A program made the position numbers and the translations under genes. This document shows positions 11,723 through 22,905 of a stretch of DNA of 64,000 nucleotides, piece by piece. Source of the DNA: Diogma glabrata (taxonomy: Eukaryota; Arthropoda; Insecta; Diptera; Cylindrotomidae); contig OY856187.1 of the NCBI GenBank assembly GCA_963693315.1, forward strand, positions 109,261,284-109,325,283, read 5' to 3'. The notes beneath the pieces are model-generated. The model ran no database searches. It was not told where the DNA came from and saw only the letters and a program-made list of their open reading frames with translations. Numbering within the stretch: position 1 is the first letter of the stretch; every line of letters begins with the position of its first letter.

Positions 11723-12640
11723 TTAAGTATTAAGTATATGCTTTGATGCGGCAATCTTAGTAGCTACCGACTCTTTGATATAAGAGTCTGCCACAAATGT
11801 TGATTTCCATCCACCCATGCGCTTAACTGTGATAAAATCGGCACCCGAGTTCGCAATGATTGTACCTGTAGAACGGCAAAAACATCCAGTATATGTTTCT
11901 GAATTTGGAAGTTTCAGGTAAACAGTAATTTTCTTAGGTACCTTATAAAGGGCATTAATCCCAACAGGTTGGATAGTGCACTTTTGCTGTGGGTAGTTAA
12001 TAAAAAACTTATTGTGTGGCACGTTTTCGAAACGCAAGGTGACGTATTTTCTTACAATTTCCAACACACTCAGTCCACAGTCCTTGTCGGTAATACAAAA
12101 TGACCGATCTTTCTTGGTTTTGGTATCAATGAGTGAAACAATTATGACCGTTGTTCGATCAACAACATTAAAAATTTCTAACTTATATAATTCATCTGAA
12201 CGACACGTTCCATATAAACCCATTATTGCGACAACCTCCATAAACAGATATTCGTCATCACAAACTTCTTATAAAAATCTAATGACATCATCCGGTTCAA
12301 AAATATTCGAATTTTTAGGCGTTTTGTATCCGTCCGCCAATTTCTTTAGCAATGCAATCAGTTTGCAGTATCTAAAAAAATCAAGTGATATTAGTTAACA
12401 GTAAATTCACTAAAACAATTACTTACTTTGATATGTCACAATTTTCATTTATCAGTGGCGTTCTCGTTAGCATTGAATAATAAGATCAAATTGTTGGTGG
12501 CTTGACTTCCTTGGACTATTCACAGAAATAAACCAAGTACCGTTTCACTCACGCTGTTGATATTCTTCAAGTTTTTCAATTTTTGAAAGCACAGGTATTC
12601 TCTTTGGTAAATCATCCACGATTTTTAGGCAATAATTTAC
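11723..12640 (-). pseudogene. Crypton-like tyrosine recombinase relic A
   Basis: Reads on the minus strand as a tyrosine recombinase of the type carried by animal Crypton transposons. The main open part (12241 down to 11723, 172 codons) has the N-terminal catalytic arginine motif GTCRSDEL, then FFINY, QPVGINALYKVPKK, LKLPNSETYTG, a GGWKSTFVADSYIKES box with the nucleophile tyrosine, and a short tail. The core-binding part lies upstream (about 12263-12371), interrupted by a stop. A 55-bp intron (12372-12426, GTAAGT donor, TTTTTTTAG acceptor) separates it from a preceding exon ending in a DISK sequence; splicing restores DIS-K-Y. The HxxR catalytic box is damaged: the histidine is lost and the arginine position reads cysteine (TGCFCRS). 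With the stop codon this indicates an inactive copy. Family known from sequence pattern; exact subgroup not determined. Confidence 0.72.
12372..12426 (-). other. Short intron in Crypton relic A
   Basis: Donor GTAAGT at 12426-12421 and acceptor TTTTTTTAG ending at 12372 on the minus strand. Removal joins the two coding parts in frame within a lysine codon. Relic B has no intron at this position. Confidence 0.55.
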
Positions 12641-13067
12641 GAATTGCCCCTGAAGCCAGCTTTTTCACATCAGAAGACAGTTTTCTTCTGTAATATCGCA
12701 CATATTCACAAACCCAAACTAGCAATTGATTTGTTTATAAAACTCTGTAGCAACCAAAAAGACATTAAGGTCATCTACTCATTTTTTCGAGAAACTGTTT
12801 TTTTCCTAACACTTTTAAATTAAATTTATCATTGATTTTTCTTCAGTTTTTGATTTTCTTTAACAATTGCTATAGAATGTTGTATTCAACACGATGATAA
12901 CTAGTAGATTTTTGTACAAGTGGTGCAAACGTCTCTTTTTGAGTTGACGGTTTGTCCACGAGACGCGATAGCGTCGAGTGGAATAAGTTCAAGAACGCAA
13001 AAACGTTTTTACCACGAGTAGAAAACGCTATTTTTTCTACGCTTGTAAATATAAATGATAATATTTA

Positions 13068-13333
13068 CAAATTCATCTACTAAAAACTTACAAAACGACA
13101 TATCTAAATTTGACTGTGTAAAAAATAAACAAGATTGTATTTATATATAGCATTTTTACCAGTGTAAAATAATGTTATTATTGTGTTCGCCTACAGAAGG
13201 AATAATGACAGGTGAACACAATAATAACATTATTTTACACTGGTAAAAATGCTATATATAAATACAATCTTGTTTATTTTTTACACAGTCAAATTAGATA
13301 TGTCGTTTTGTAAGTTTTTAGTAGATGAATTTG
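13068..13333. repeat. Long near-perfect hairpin (125-bp arms, 17-bp loop)
   Basis: Arms 13068-13192 and 13210-13333 are reverse complements with one single-base indel and one mismatch near the loop; the loop is 13193-13209. No coding capacity. Such a structure can be a foldback element or MITE, and if transcribed within the host pre-mRNA it would make a ~124-bp double-stranded hairpin. It ends only 33 bp before repeat R copy 1. Confidence 0.9.
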
Positions 13334-13755
13334 ACAGTATGAATAATGAAAATAGTTCATATATTACTTCGGTCTGAAAGACCTAAGTATTACATTCATG
13401 AGCTCAAAGTCAAATTCTTACCCCCACTTTTTTTGACATTTCTCGACGTTTTAGGACCTCCTGATTCTAAAAAAGCAAAAAAAAAATGTATGTCTGTCTG
13501 CCGGCCGGCCGCCGTCATTACCTACGCTGCAGTGAAAACCGCTGAAGGTTTACTCAAGGGACAGGTCCGAAAGAACGCTGTGTTCGATAACTGTACCGGA
13601 AATGTGTCAAAAAAATCATTATGTGTGTCAAAAATAGCAAATTTTCATATTTTTGGCTTAAAAAACGTTCATTTTAAGTCATTACGAGTAGGAACATTAA
13701 ATTTGGAGAGATCTTGATGGTAGGGATTGGTATGTGAGATCAAAAACTAGATTAT

Positions 13756-14215
13756 TGCATTATAAGTTTGTCAAAAAAATGTTGTCAAGTGTGTCAAAAG
13801 AGAGATTTTTATTTATTTTTTTACCTAATTTTTTGGAAAAAAATAAAGTTAATTGTTTGTTTGAAATGAAATTTTATTATTATTATTGAAAATTATTGCA
13901 TTATAAGTTTGTTAAAAAAATGTTGTCAAGTGTGTCAAAAGAGAGATTTTTGTTTATTTTTTTACCTAATTTTTTGGAAAAAAAATAAAATTGATTGTTT
14001 GTTAGAAATGAGATTTTATTATTATTATTGAGAATTATGGCATTATAAGTTTGTCAAAAAATGTTGTCAAGTGTGTCAAAAGAGAGATTTTTATTTATTT
14101 TTACCCAATTTTTTGGAAAAAATAAAATTGTTTGTTTAAATGAAATTTTATTATTATTATTGAGAATTATGGCATTATAAGTTTGTCAAAAAAATGTTGT
14201 CAAGTGTGTCACAAA
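13756..14215 (+). repeat. Four tandem units of ~131-141 bp inside repeat R
   Basis: The string 'gcattataagtttgt' recurs at about 13758, 13898, 14039 and 14171, each followed by 'tgttgtcaagtgtgtca', a T-rich stretch and 'ttattattattatt'. Related units occur in reverse in copy 2 (about 39990-40330). Confidence 0.8.
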
Positions 14216-14565
14216 ATGATTTCATTTATTTTTTAGCCAATTTTTTGGAAAAAAAAATGGCTGTTTTTAGACGTAAATGTTATTGAAAATGAAATTGAAC
14301 AAGGAAATTTTTGAATTTGTTATAGTTTTTGAAATATTTTTGGAATTTTGAAAAAGTTTGTATTTTTGATTTTGTAATAATTTTTGCAATATTTTTAGTA
14401 TTTCGGAAAAAGTTTTAATTTTTTGATTTCGTAAGAATTTTTGGAACATTTTTAGAATTTTGAAAAATTTTTAATTTTTGATTCAATTTTTCAATTCTGG
14501 TTTCAATTTTTGATTTTGTTATAATTTTTGCAATATTTTTAGAATTTTGAAAAAAATAGAATTTT

Positions 14566-14806
<241 letters not shown>

Positions 14807-15290
14807 GAATTTTGAAAAATGTTTCATTTTTTGATTTTTTAAGAATTTTTGGAATATTTTTAGAATTTTGAAAAATTAAAAATTTTTGATTTTATTATAA
14901 TTTTGTAAAAAGTTTTAATTTCTGATTTTGTTATAATTTTTGCAATATGTTTAGAATTTTGGAAAAGCTTGAATTTTTAAGAATTTTTGGAAATTATCGG
15001 AATTTAGAAAAAGTTTAAATATTTGATTTCATTCTAGTTTTTGGAATATTTTTGAAAAAGTTTGATTTTATTTAATTTAACAATATTTTTGGAATTTTGA
15101 TTATAATTTTCCGGCAACGTATTGATATTTCGTGTTAGTTTTGTAATAAATTTTTAAACAGATATAAAAAATACTTGTACTTTAACAAAGAGTTATGTTT
15201 GATATACATCGCTGCCCAAAACTAAAAACCATGTCCTCGTGAAAGTTTTTTGCCGAAAACTATATCAAAATTCTTTACCCAGACCGAAGT

Positions 15291-16320
15291 CTTGATATCT
15301 TAGAGCTGTGAGATCTCAGCCCCTCCATATTTTTCACTAAAAACTTTTACAGACATTACAGATATTTTTTTTACCGACTGCAAGTCATCGTTTAAAGTAT
15401 AAATTTAAAAAATTGTAGGTAAAGTTTCAATTAAAAACAAATAAAAATAAATTTTTTAATCAAATTTATTTATTTATTTAATTTAATTTATATATTTAAT
15501 TTTTTTTTCGCGGAAAGAACTCAGAGAATTTATTTTATATCTGATAGTTCATTATCGGAGGAAAAAATTATACGATATATCTGATACAAATTTTATTTTA
15601 TCGCTCCGATTTCTCCGATATAGAAAAAATCACACTCATTATTAGTTTAATTAATTAATTACACACAATTGATATAATGATTAGTTTCGATTCGATTCGA
15701 TCAAAATATTCAAAATATTCAATCCCTTCAAAATACTGCGATAGTGACAGAAATAAACACAGCAACCGAAACAACAACAGAAACAGTAAATCAAATTCAT
15801 TCTCGAATATTCAATCCTTTAAATAACCACCACCTGTAGGCGACCACCGAAACTTATTTACTTTCAGTCCTAGTGAATGAAAACATTTTCAGTCACTACT
15901 TAGAAAAAGTTTCCCTTTCACATAGGTTTAACTATATATTAAAATGACATTTTCGTAGCTTGAAGTAGAAAATATTCATTATCTTCTCGGCAGACGCCTC
16001 GACGCTGAATTCGCTCTCGAAGATAAAGTGCAATTTTATCATCTTGCAAAATAAATAACTATTATTATCGGTGTTTCATGTCGGCTTACTGATATTTAAA
16101 TTTTAGTCGAGGGAATGAAGCACTAAAAAAGCCAAAAATTCGGAATTCTTTAGACTAAGACGGGTCGGAATGCGGTTTTTTGCATTCGCTTCCAAAAATT
16201 ATTTGTAAAAATCGTCCCTGTTTATTTTTTTGTAGAAACCGGAAATTGCATTGCTGCAGCCAAAAATGCATTCAAAAAATGCATTTTTTGAGACGGCTTT
16301 TGGAAGATTAAAGAACTTTG
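15291..16320. other. Non-coding intronic stretch
   Basis: AT-rich with short local repeats and no coding frame or recognised element. Confidence 0.4.
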
Positions 16321-16865
16321 TAAATAAGAGCCAGAACTAGCCCAAATCGGGCTCCCGGAGGTTTTCGAGGTCGCTGATTACGATTATGATGTTCAAATTG
16401 ACCACAGCCGACCTGGAGCTCAGGAACGCCGTTGAACTTAATCTCCATTGGACTCTCCCGAAAATCACGCGGGGGCGCCCGGGTTTTTTTGGGTCGCTAA
16501 ATCCAAATATGGCATCGACAAACACCCCCCAGACACCTGGTGCGCCCGAACCTGGACGCGGACGTCATCCTCGAGAATTTTCCTGACAATATCGACAAAA
16601 ACAACCCAAAAATCATTTTTGCGGACTTTTTTTGGGGCGCTGAATCCAAATTCCCCGTCGAAAAAGACCCGCCGAACACCTGGTGCACCGGAACCTGGCC
16701 CTGAACGGCATCTTCGTGGGACTCTCCCGAAAATCACGCGCGGAAGCAGAGAAACTCGGCGCCCGGTGGTTTTTTGGGCTGCTGAATCCAAATGTGGCAT
16801 CGGCGAACACCCCTCGGACACCTGGTGCGCCTGCACCTGGACGCGGACGTCATCCCTGAGAATTT
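16321..16865 (+). repeat. GC-rich repeat module, forward
   Basis: A sharp GC-rich island in AT-rich DNA. It contains tandem-like recurrences: 'ggactctcccgaaaatcacg' near 16449 and 16720; 'acacctggtgcgcc' near 16534 and 16819 with a variant near 16677; 'ctggacgcggacgtcatcc' near 16552 and 16836. The unit is roughly 270-285 bp. Open frames on both strands come from base composition and are not convincing genes. Confidence 0.75.
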
Positions 16866-17189
16866 TGTCATCAATTTTTCAGCTACTTTCCATTATGGGA
16901 TTAGTCTCAAATTTAAAAAGCAAGTTTGTTGAACCATTCTGTACGCATTTCTAAAAGTTTTAGACTAAAAAACTTAATAAAATTGAAAAAAAAATTCAAT
17001 ATTTATATAATTTTTTCTCCATCTCTAAGAGCTTTAGAATTTATATGAAAATCCATAAGATCTGAATGACCTGGAATTTTGCTCATAATGAGTATATCAT
17101 TATAATAGAGGACATATAACACATTTTTATCATTTTGTATAAAAAAATGGCCTAAAATTGTAAATAATAAGTATAAGAATATGTTTAAA

Positions 17190-17590
17190 ATTCGGATTCA
17201 GCGCCCCAAAAAACCCCCACAACGATTTTTGGTTCGTTTTTCTCAATGGTGTCAGGAAAATTCTCGGGGATGACGTCCCCGTCCAGGATCAGGCGCATCA
17301 GGTGTCCAGGGGATGTTCGCCGATGCCATATTTGAATTCAGCCACCCAAAAAACCCCGGGCGCCGAGTTTATCTCCTTCCCCGCGTGAATTTTGGGAGAG
17401 TCGCATGGAGATGCCGTTCAGGGCCAGGTTCCGGTGCACCCGGTGTTTGGGTTGGTTGCACCAGGTTCAGGGGGTCGATTTCGACGAGAAATTTGGATTA
17501 GGTATCCCGAAAAACAATTTTTCGGGTTGTTTTTGTCAATTTTGCCAGGAAAATTCTCGGGGATGACGTCCGCGTCCAGGTTTGGGCGAA
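17190..17590 (-). repeat. GC-rich repeat module, inverted copy
   Basis: Reverse-complement relative of the module at 16321-16865, carrying 'ggggatgacgtccccgtcc' near 17268, 'cgtgaattttgggagagtc' near 17384 and 'ggggatgacgtccgcgtcc' near 17560. The two modules face each other across ~320 bp of AT-rich DNA. Confidence 0.7.
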
Positions 17591-17601
17591 CCATTTTTCA
17601 T

Positions 17602-17938
17602 AATTTTTTCAAACATCTTCCATTAACAAAAAACTTGAAATTCAATTAAATTTTAACTTTTTTTTTAATGTAGTTCTAGTTCTTCTCTGTAGTTCTTATT
17701 TTTTCGAACAAATTTTATCAACAAAAAATTTTAACCACTGAAGTTCGAAAAAATGATGAAAAATTCTAATTTTAGTTGGACCAAAAATCTTTAAAATTAA
17801 ATATCTCAAGAACACGGATTAACGCCTATTTGTTAATTTGATATATTTTAAAGTAAGGCTAGAACTACATTTAGAAAAAAAAGTTAAAATTTAATTGAAT
17901 TTCAAGTTTTTTGTTAATGGAAGTTGTTTGAAAAAATT
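17602..17938. repeat. Inverted repeat, ~78-bp arms
   Basis: Arm 17602-17679 ('aattttttcaaac' to 'tagttctag') matches the reverse complement of 17859-17938 with a few differences. A direct repeat around 'aaatatctcaagaacacg' (about 17802 and 17984) overlaps it. No coding content. Confidence 0.75.
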
Positions 17939-18060
17939 GTGATAATTAGAATTTTTAGTCGGACAAAAATCTTTAAAATTAAATATCTCAAGAACACGAA
18001 TTAATGCCTCTTTGTAAATTTGATGTATTTTAGAGTAAAGATTAAACTATTTTCAGGAAA

Positions 18061-21000
18061 AAAGTTAATTAAATCCCAATTGATCTTCTACCCAAGCGCC
18101 ATCTTTAAAAAAGTTTTTTTTAATATTTTCATCTAAAAATTAATTACAAAAATAATTAATTAATTTTTTTTCAAACGACTAACTAATCATCTATCAAACA
18201 AAAAACAGTTTGATGAAATCGGTATAGCCGTTCTAGAGCAATTTAATTTCAAAGTTACATCGGATTGGCAGAATTTTCATTTTTCATGCATGTTGGGGTG
18301 CCCTCTATGCTCAAATATGCACCTTAAAAAAATTGTAAAATAAGTCGTATTTTTTATTTTGTCCATACTACTTATGTGCCAAGTTTCAGAAAAATCAAAT
18401 CAAACTTCAAATTTCGATTTTTCACCTGTGTAGATCACGTTTTTCATCTATCACAGGAAAAAATATAAATAAATTATATATTTCTAATTAGTCATCTTTT
18501 TATAAGCCACATGTGCAAAGTTATTTTTATGTACTTATTTCAATCAGTGCGAAATAAATATAAAATCGTTGTTGTAAAAAGAAAACCAAAATTTAGGCAA
18601 TATTTGAACCTTAGGCCATTTGTGATGTAAAGTCGTGCCAATATAAAACTGTGTGACATTTGACAGTTAATTGCTATTATAAGAACTACTAAAAAAAGAT
18701 GTTTTCATTGTTGAACAATGTTTTAAATATAATGAATGTTTTGGAGAAATACATCTCGCATACTTCCCCATTAAATTAGGCCGCGGAATAAAAAATAAAC
18801 CATCAATTATTGAAGCTCTTCACAACTCGTTCTACAGTAAGCCTTTCAAGATAGAAGATCGAAGCAGAACATGGGAATGTTTCTAAAAGTTCAGGATTAT
18901 CAAATCGACACAAGATTTAGGCATCCGAAAAAAATTTCGTTTAACAGCAACTATAGTTCTCTAAAATGAAAACCAAAACATGTATTCGTTCAGACATAAA
19001 ACTCGGGAGGATAGTTTGCTTCTATAAGCAACAAAAACTATTCTTTATTCCATATTATTCATCTAAAAATTGAAACCTTTTTTTCTCGTTTAACATCACC
19101 ACATACAGTTCGTCTTTCATAACTACTCCAAATATTCATAACATAATCCAATTTCATAATACATATAGCATTCATCCCCTATGGCAAACTGTTGATTTAA
19201 TTTTCACCCAAAAAATAACAAGAAAAAAAATCAATTTTATTTTTTCTTGCCATTTGATATTCATTTCAATATTGTTTTTGAGTGAAAATTGGAAACAAAA
19301 ATATAAACATATAATTCAAACAGTTAAATATTTAACGTTTTATTTTCGTTATCACCTGAAGGCGATTTCATTACAAAAAAAAATAAACAAATTTTCAGAC
19401 AAATTTCAAAACAATTCATAACAGTATTGATTTTTACGACTCCAACTTAAGTTCATTGTTTTGTAAACCATACCGAGACATAGATGTTTTTAATTGAATT
19501 TTCCATTTCCCTGTTGTTTTTATTTTCATTTCTATTTATATATTTTTCTGTATTTTAATTCTAATTATCTTATTCTTTGTTTTTTTTTTTATTTCTTCAT
19601 AAACTCCTTTTTTTCTCTTTTTGTGTTTTATAAAGAAATCAACAGTAAAAAAAATAAAAATACGAAAAATCTTCAAAGAAATTTTTTATATAATAATTTT
19701 CTTTTAGTTTTTTGTTTTAATTTTCTTTTTATTACTATTTTGTTTTTATTTTTATAAAGTATAATTTTTATAATTAAGTATTCTCATGTAAATTTGTACG
19801 AATGTGTATATTATTTTCCGGTCGGGGTAACACAAACGTGAGCAGTTTATATTAAGACAAATTTTAGTTCTCCTAGGATCTCTCACATCAATTTTTCTAC
19901 TGACTTCGTTTCGTAGAAATAATTAAAATTAACTGTGCCGGAAATATTCAATTTCTTCTGAAATAAACTTACCAAAAATCATTGAGCAGAAATTAGCTGA
20001 ACAGGTATAAGTATAACTAACTATACATACTACGAACGTTTATAAAAAGGTAAACAAAATGTTTCTGAACTAAATATAATTGGCTGTATGGAAGTCAACT
20101 TCCTTGTGTCAACAAAAAGGGTTAAAAATAATATAAATGAACATTTTCACAATTTTGTGTCTTGAATAAGGAAAACAAATATAAAATCCTAATTTTTATT
20201 TTCAAATTTATTTTCTTCTTGAGTTCAAGATGTGGAAAAAGACTTATGTAGCAGAAAAAAATATTATGTGAATTGAACTGGAAATGTTTTTTGTAAGGAA
20301 AATACTTTAACTTAAAGGGCTTTTGACTAAGAAAAAAATTTCTCAAAACTCGAAATGATATGTTTTTGCTGGTAACGATAGAAGTGCTGGGTTACCACAA
20401 ATATATTACAGCATGTACGCAGGAAGAGATTAGTTATTGTTGTAAGTTTTTTAAATTTTTGATCTACGGTGTGTGACAATCTCTCATGTATTTTTTGCTA
20501 TTGACGTACGAGTTACCATGAGATATATCACATACCACTGACAATAGTAGCGGCATATTACTAGCCAAAGGGTCCTGGCGGATCAGTTCTGTTCAGTTTA
20601 CGGCATCTCTCTCCATTTTAGATGTGGAGTTTTTTGAATGCTGCGTTATACCTGGCTCGAAGATATAAGCATCCACATCACTCTTTATATAGCATATGCA
20701 CTACAATCATTGAGGAAGTTTGTGCGTCACTTGGTTTAGAAATATGCTACTAGTTGGGTATAAAAATATGCATGGAGAAAGAGGGAGCGTTGCATTGTGT
20801 GCAAAATGCATTGTGTGTTATTATTATTTTGGTATTAGCTGCAGTATATTTATAATTTATCCGGATTGGTAGCTATCGAGTTTAGTAATATTAAAAATGT
20901 ACAATATTTTTATTATTTGTATCTATGACTGCTTGAATAACGACTTATTACAGATTTTATTCACAGTCATTTGAGTTAGGTAATGTAGTTCATTACACCA

Positions 21001-21234
21001 TTAGTTACGTAATAAAATCATGACCTAACGTATTTTTATTTACAAAAATGATGAACAACAATGTTGTTAAAATTGGAAAGATTTATTCAAAAAATAAATA
21101 AATAAAAAAATAAATTTTAATAACACTTTTCTTAAATTTGGATAAGTTTATTCCAGATGAACTCAGTTCCATTGAATTTTTCGTAGTTGTTGATGATTTG
21201 ATTCACCTAAGATTTTAATGGCATATCTTCTTTT
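18061..21234. other. Presumed intronic stretch, AT-rich
   Basis: No coding frame. A diverged relative of the 9500-10140 repeat occupies about 18215-18450 (shared 'aatttcaaagttac', 'tgccaagt', 'tagatcacg-tttcatc'). From about 20940, short palindromic AT-rich sequence with 'acgtaataaaatcatgacctaacg' may be the 3' flank of Crypton relic B. Confidence 0.4.
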
Positions 21235-22115
21235 TATTTTCCATTGATGTATTAATCAATTGCGACTGTGTTCGACTTCTACCCACCATGGCGCCTTACG
21301 GTTAACAAATATGCTCCTGGGTCTGCAAGCAATGAAGTTAACGACCGCCTGAAACAATGCCACGTATACACTTCAGGATTCAATAATTATAGAAAGGACG
21401 CAACGCCTTTTGGCATTCCATCAAAAGTATTTATGCCAACAGGCTGTTTAATACATGACCATTTTCTGTATCCGACGAAAAATCGTTCGTGATCCGTATG
21501 CTTAGTTTAAGATCTTTTCGAACTATTTCCACCTTATTAATTCCGTCGATGCCTCTACAAGCTACAAAAAATTCCCGAAAAGTTTTGGTTTTTGTGCTAG
21601 GAATTAGGTAACGAAAAACTTGGCATTCATCTTTTACATTTTCTAAAAGCAAATTGGTGAGCTCTTCTTTTCTGCATGTACCAGCAAGACCAATAATAAG
21701 TGCAACCTGAAAATGAATATAGCATTATTACTAGTCGAAATATTTTAAGCATCTTATTACTTTGTTTAGCAGAAATTTTTCATCATCTACATCTTTTAGG
21801 AACTTTACAACTTGGTCCTTAGTCAATACTTTAGACTTCTTGGGCCTGTATCCTTCCGACTTCCTTTTCAAAAATACTACTAATTGGCTATATTTGCTAA
21901 TATCCACACTCCGCTTTATAGACACCATTGCTCTCAACATTGAATAAAATGCCCAAACGATTTGTAATTTTTTGATATATATATATTCAAAGTAAACTCA
22001 TAAGCTTTTCCGTATTTTGTTCTTAATTTTGTTGGTAGTAATGAAGAAACGGCACTTGTTGCGGCATCTTCTATGCGGAGGGAAGACTGTCTGAATCGTT
22101 CATGTTTTTCTTTAA
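21235..22115 (-). pseudogene. Crypton-like tyrosine recombinase relic B
   Basis: Minus-strand relative of relic A. In order it shows: an N-terminal piece with SLLPTKLRTKYGKAYEF (about 22020-22080); a core-binding region with SIKRSVDISKYSQL, FLKRKSEGY, KKSKVLTKDQV and a DDEKFLLNK end (to 21761); a 54-bp intron (21707-21760, GTAATA donor, TTTTCAG acceptor); then VALIIGLAGTCRKEEL with the first catalytic arginine. The C-terminal part retains the intact HCFRRS catalytic box (near 21360) and RRHGG, followed by a stop where tryptophan is expected and a second stop before the tyrosine. About 30 residues seem missing between the N-terminal piece and the core-binding part. It has lost function but kept catalytic residues that relic A lost. 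Confidence 0.72.
21707..21760 (-). other. Short intron in Crypton relic B
   Basis: Donor GTAATAAG at 21760 and acceptor TTTTCAG ending at 21707 on the minus strand; removal joins LLNK to VALIIG in frame. Relic A is uninterrupted at this place. Confidence 0.55.
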
Positions 22116-22333
22116 TTTTAAACAAAGTTTAGAAGAATTCAAAGCAAAAATACAGACTATGTCACATGAAAATTATAAATCTGTTTACAAACAAATGCAT
22201 TATTGTCCTGGTAACGAACAAAATATTTGTTCCCTCTTGTTTTAAAAAAACAAATTGTACCCTGTTGTTTTAATAAAAAATTGGTTTTTTATTAATTTTG
22301 AGCAGTCGTAGATAAAATTTTGTAAATCATACG

Positions 22334-22402
22334 TGGGTTAAAGCATATTACAGAACTCGTGTGATTACACTCGAGTACTGTAATAATGCTTTTATCCCAC
22401 TA
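22334..22402. repeat. Imperfect hairpin upstream of Crypton relic B
   Basis: 'gtgggttaaagcatattac' (22334-22352) is complemented by 'gtaataatgcttttatcccac' (about 22379-22402), with a further ACTCG/CGAGT pairing inside. It may be a subterminal structure of the Crypton element; not proven. Confidence 0.5.
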
Positions 22403-22714
22403 GTTACATAAATAACTATTATGGTACGTTGAAAATGCCTATTAAAATTTTATTACAATTTCTTCCTAAATGGCACAAAATCTTGACCATCCTAGACTGG
22501 TGACCCCTAAGTGCCGATCTAGATTTAATTTTATAGACTGTATATTTACGGTCTCCAGAAGAAAAATTTATTTCAGGTTACAGTTTTAGGATAGTATGTT
22601 ATAAAGGCTACTTTTGTGGTTATCTTACAGATTTTGTAGGATATTATGAATCACATCCGAGTGCTCCATTAGCATACCAACCAATTCGTCCTCTATTAAC
22701 AAGCATTTTTCTAT

Positions 22715-22905
22715 CATCCTGCACACAGTGCAACGTGCCCTCTTTCACTAAGCAGTTTTAAACAGGCATTTTACTGTCCACCATCTTGTAAACAATATTG
22801 CGCGCTCTATTTCACTAAACATTTTCGAACTGAAAGTATATTGTCCGTCAACTTGCACACAATGCAACATGGCCTCTTTCACCAAACATTTTGATATGCT
22901 GCACA
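22715..22905 (+). repeat. Three diverged tandem units of ~62-68 bp
   Basis: Three units, each with a 'catcttgcacacaatgcaac'-like start, 'ctctttcac-aa-ca-ttt' and a 'tactgtcc' spacer, begin near 22718, 22780 and 22848. Confidence 0.7.

Noticed and set aside
12012..12398. 128-codon plus-strand frame
   Set aside because: Antisense shadow of Crypton relic A, whose minus-strand reading has recognisable recombinase motifs.
16337..16954. Several overlapping Pro/Arg-rich frames on both strands
   Set aside because: They arise from the GC-rich repeat module; frames overlap on opposite strands, are not consistent between repeat units and match no domain.
17313..17649. Frames in the inverted GC-rich module
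   Set aside because: Same reason; mirror frames of repeat sequence.
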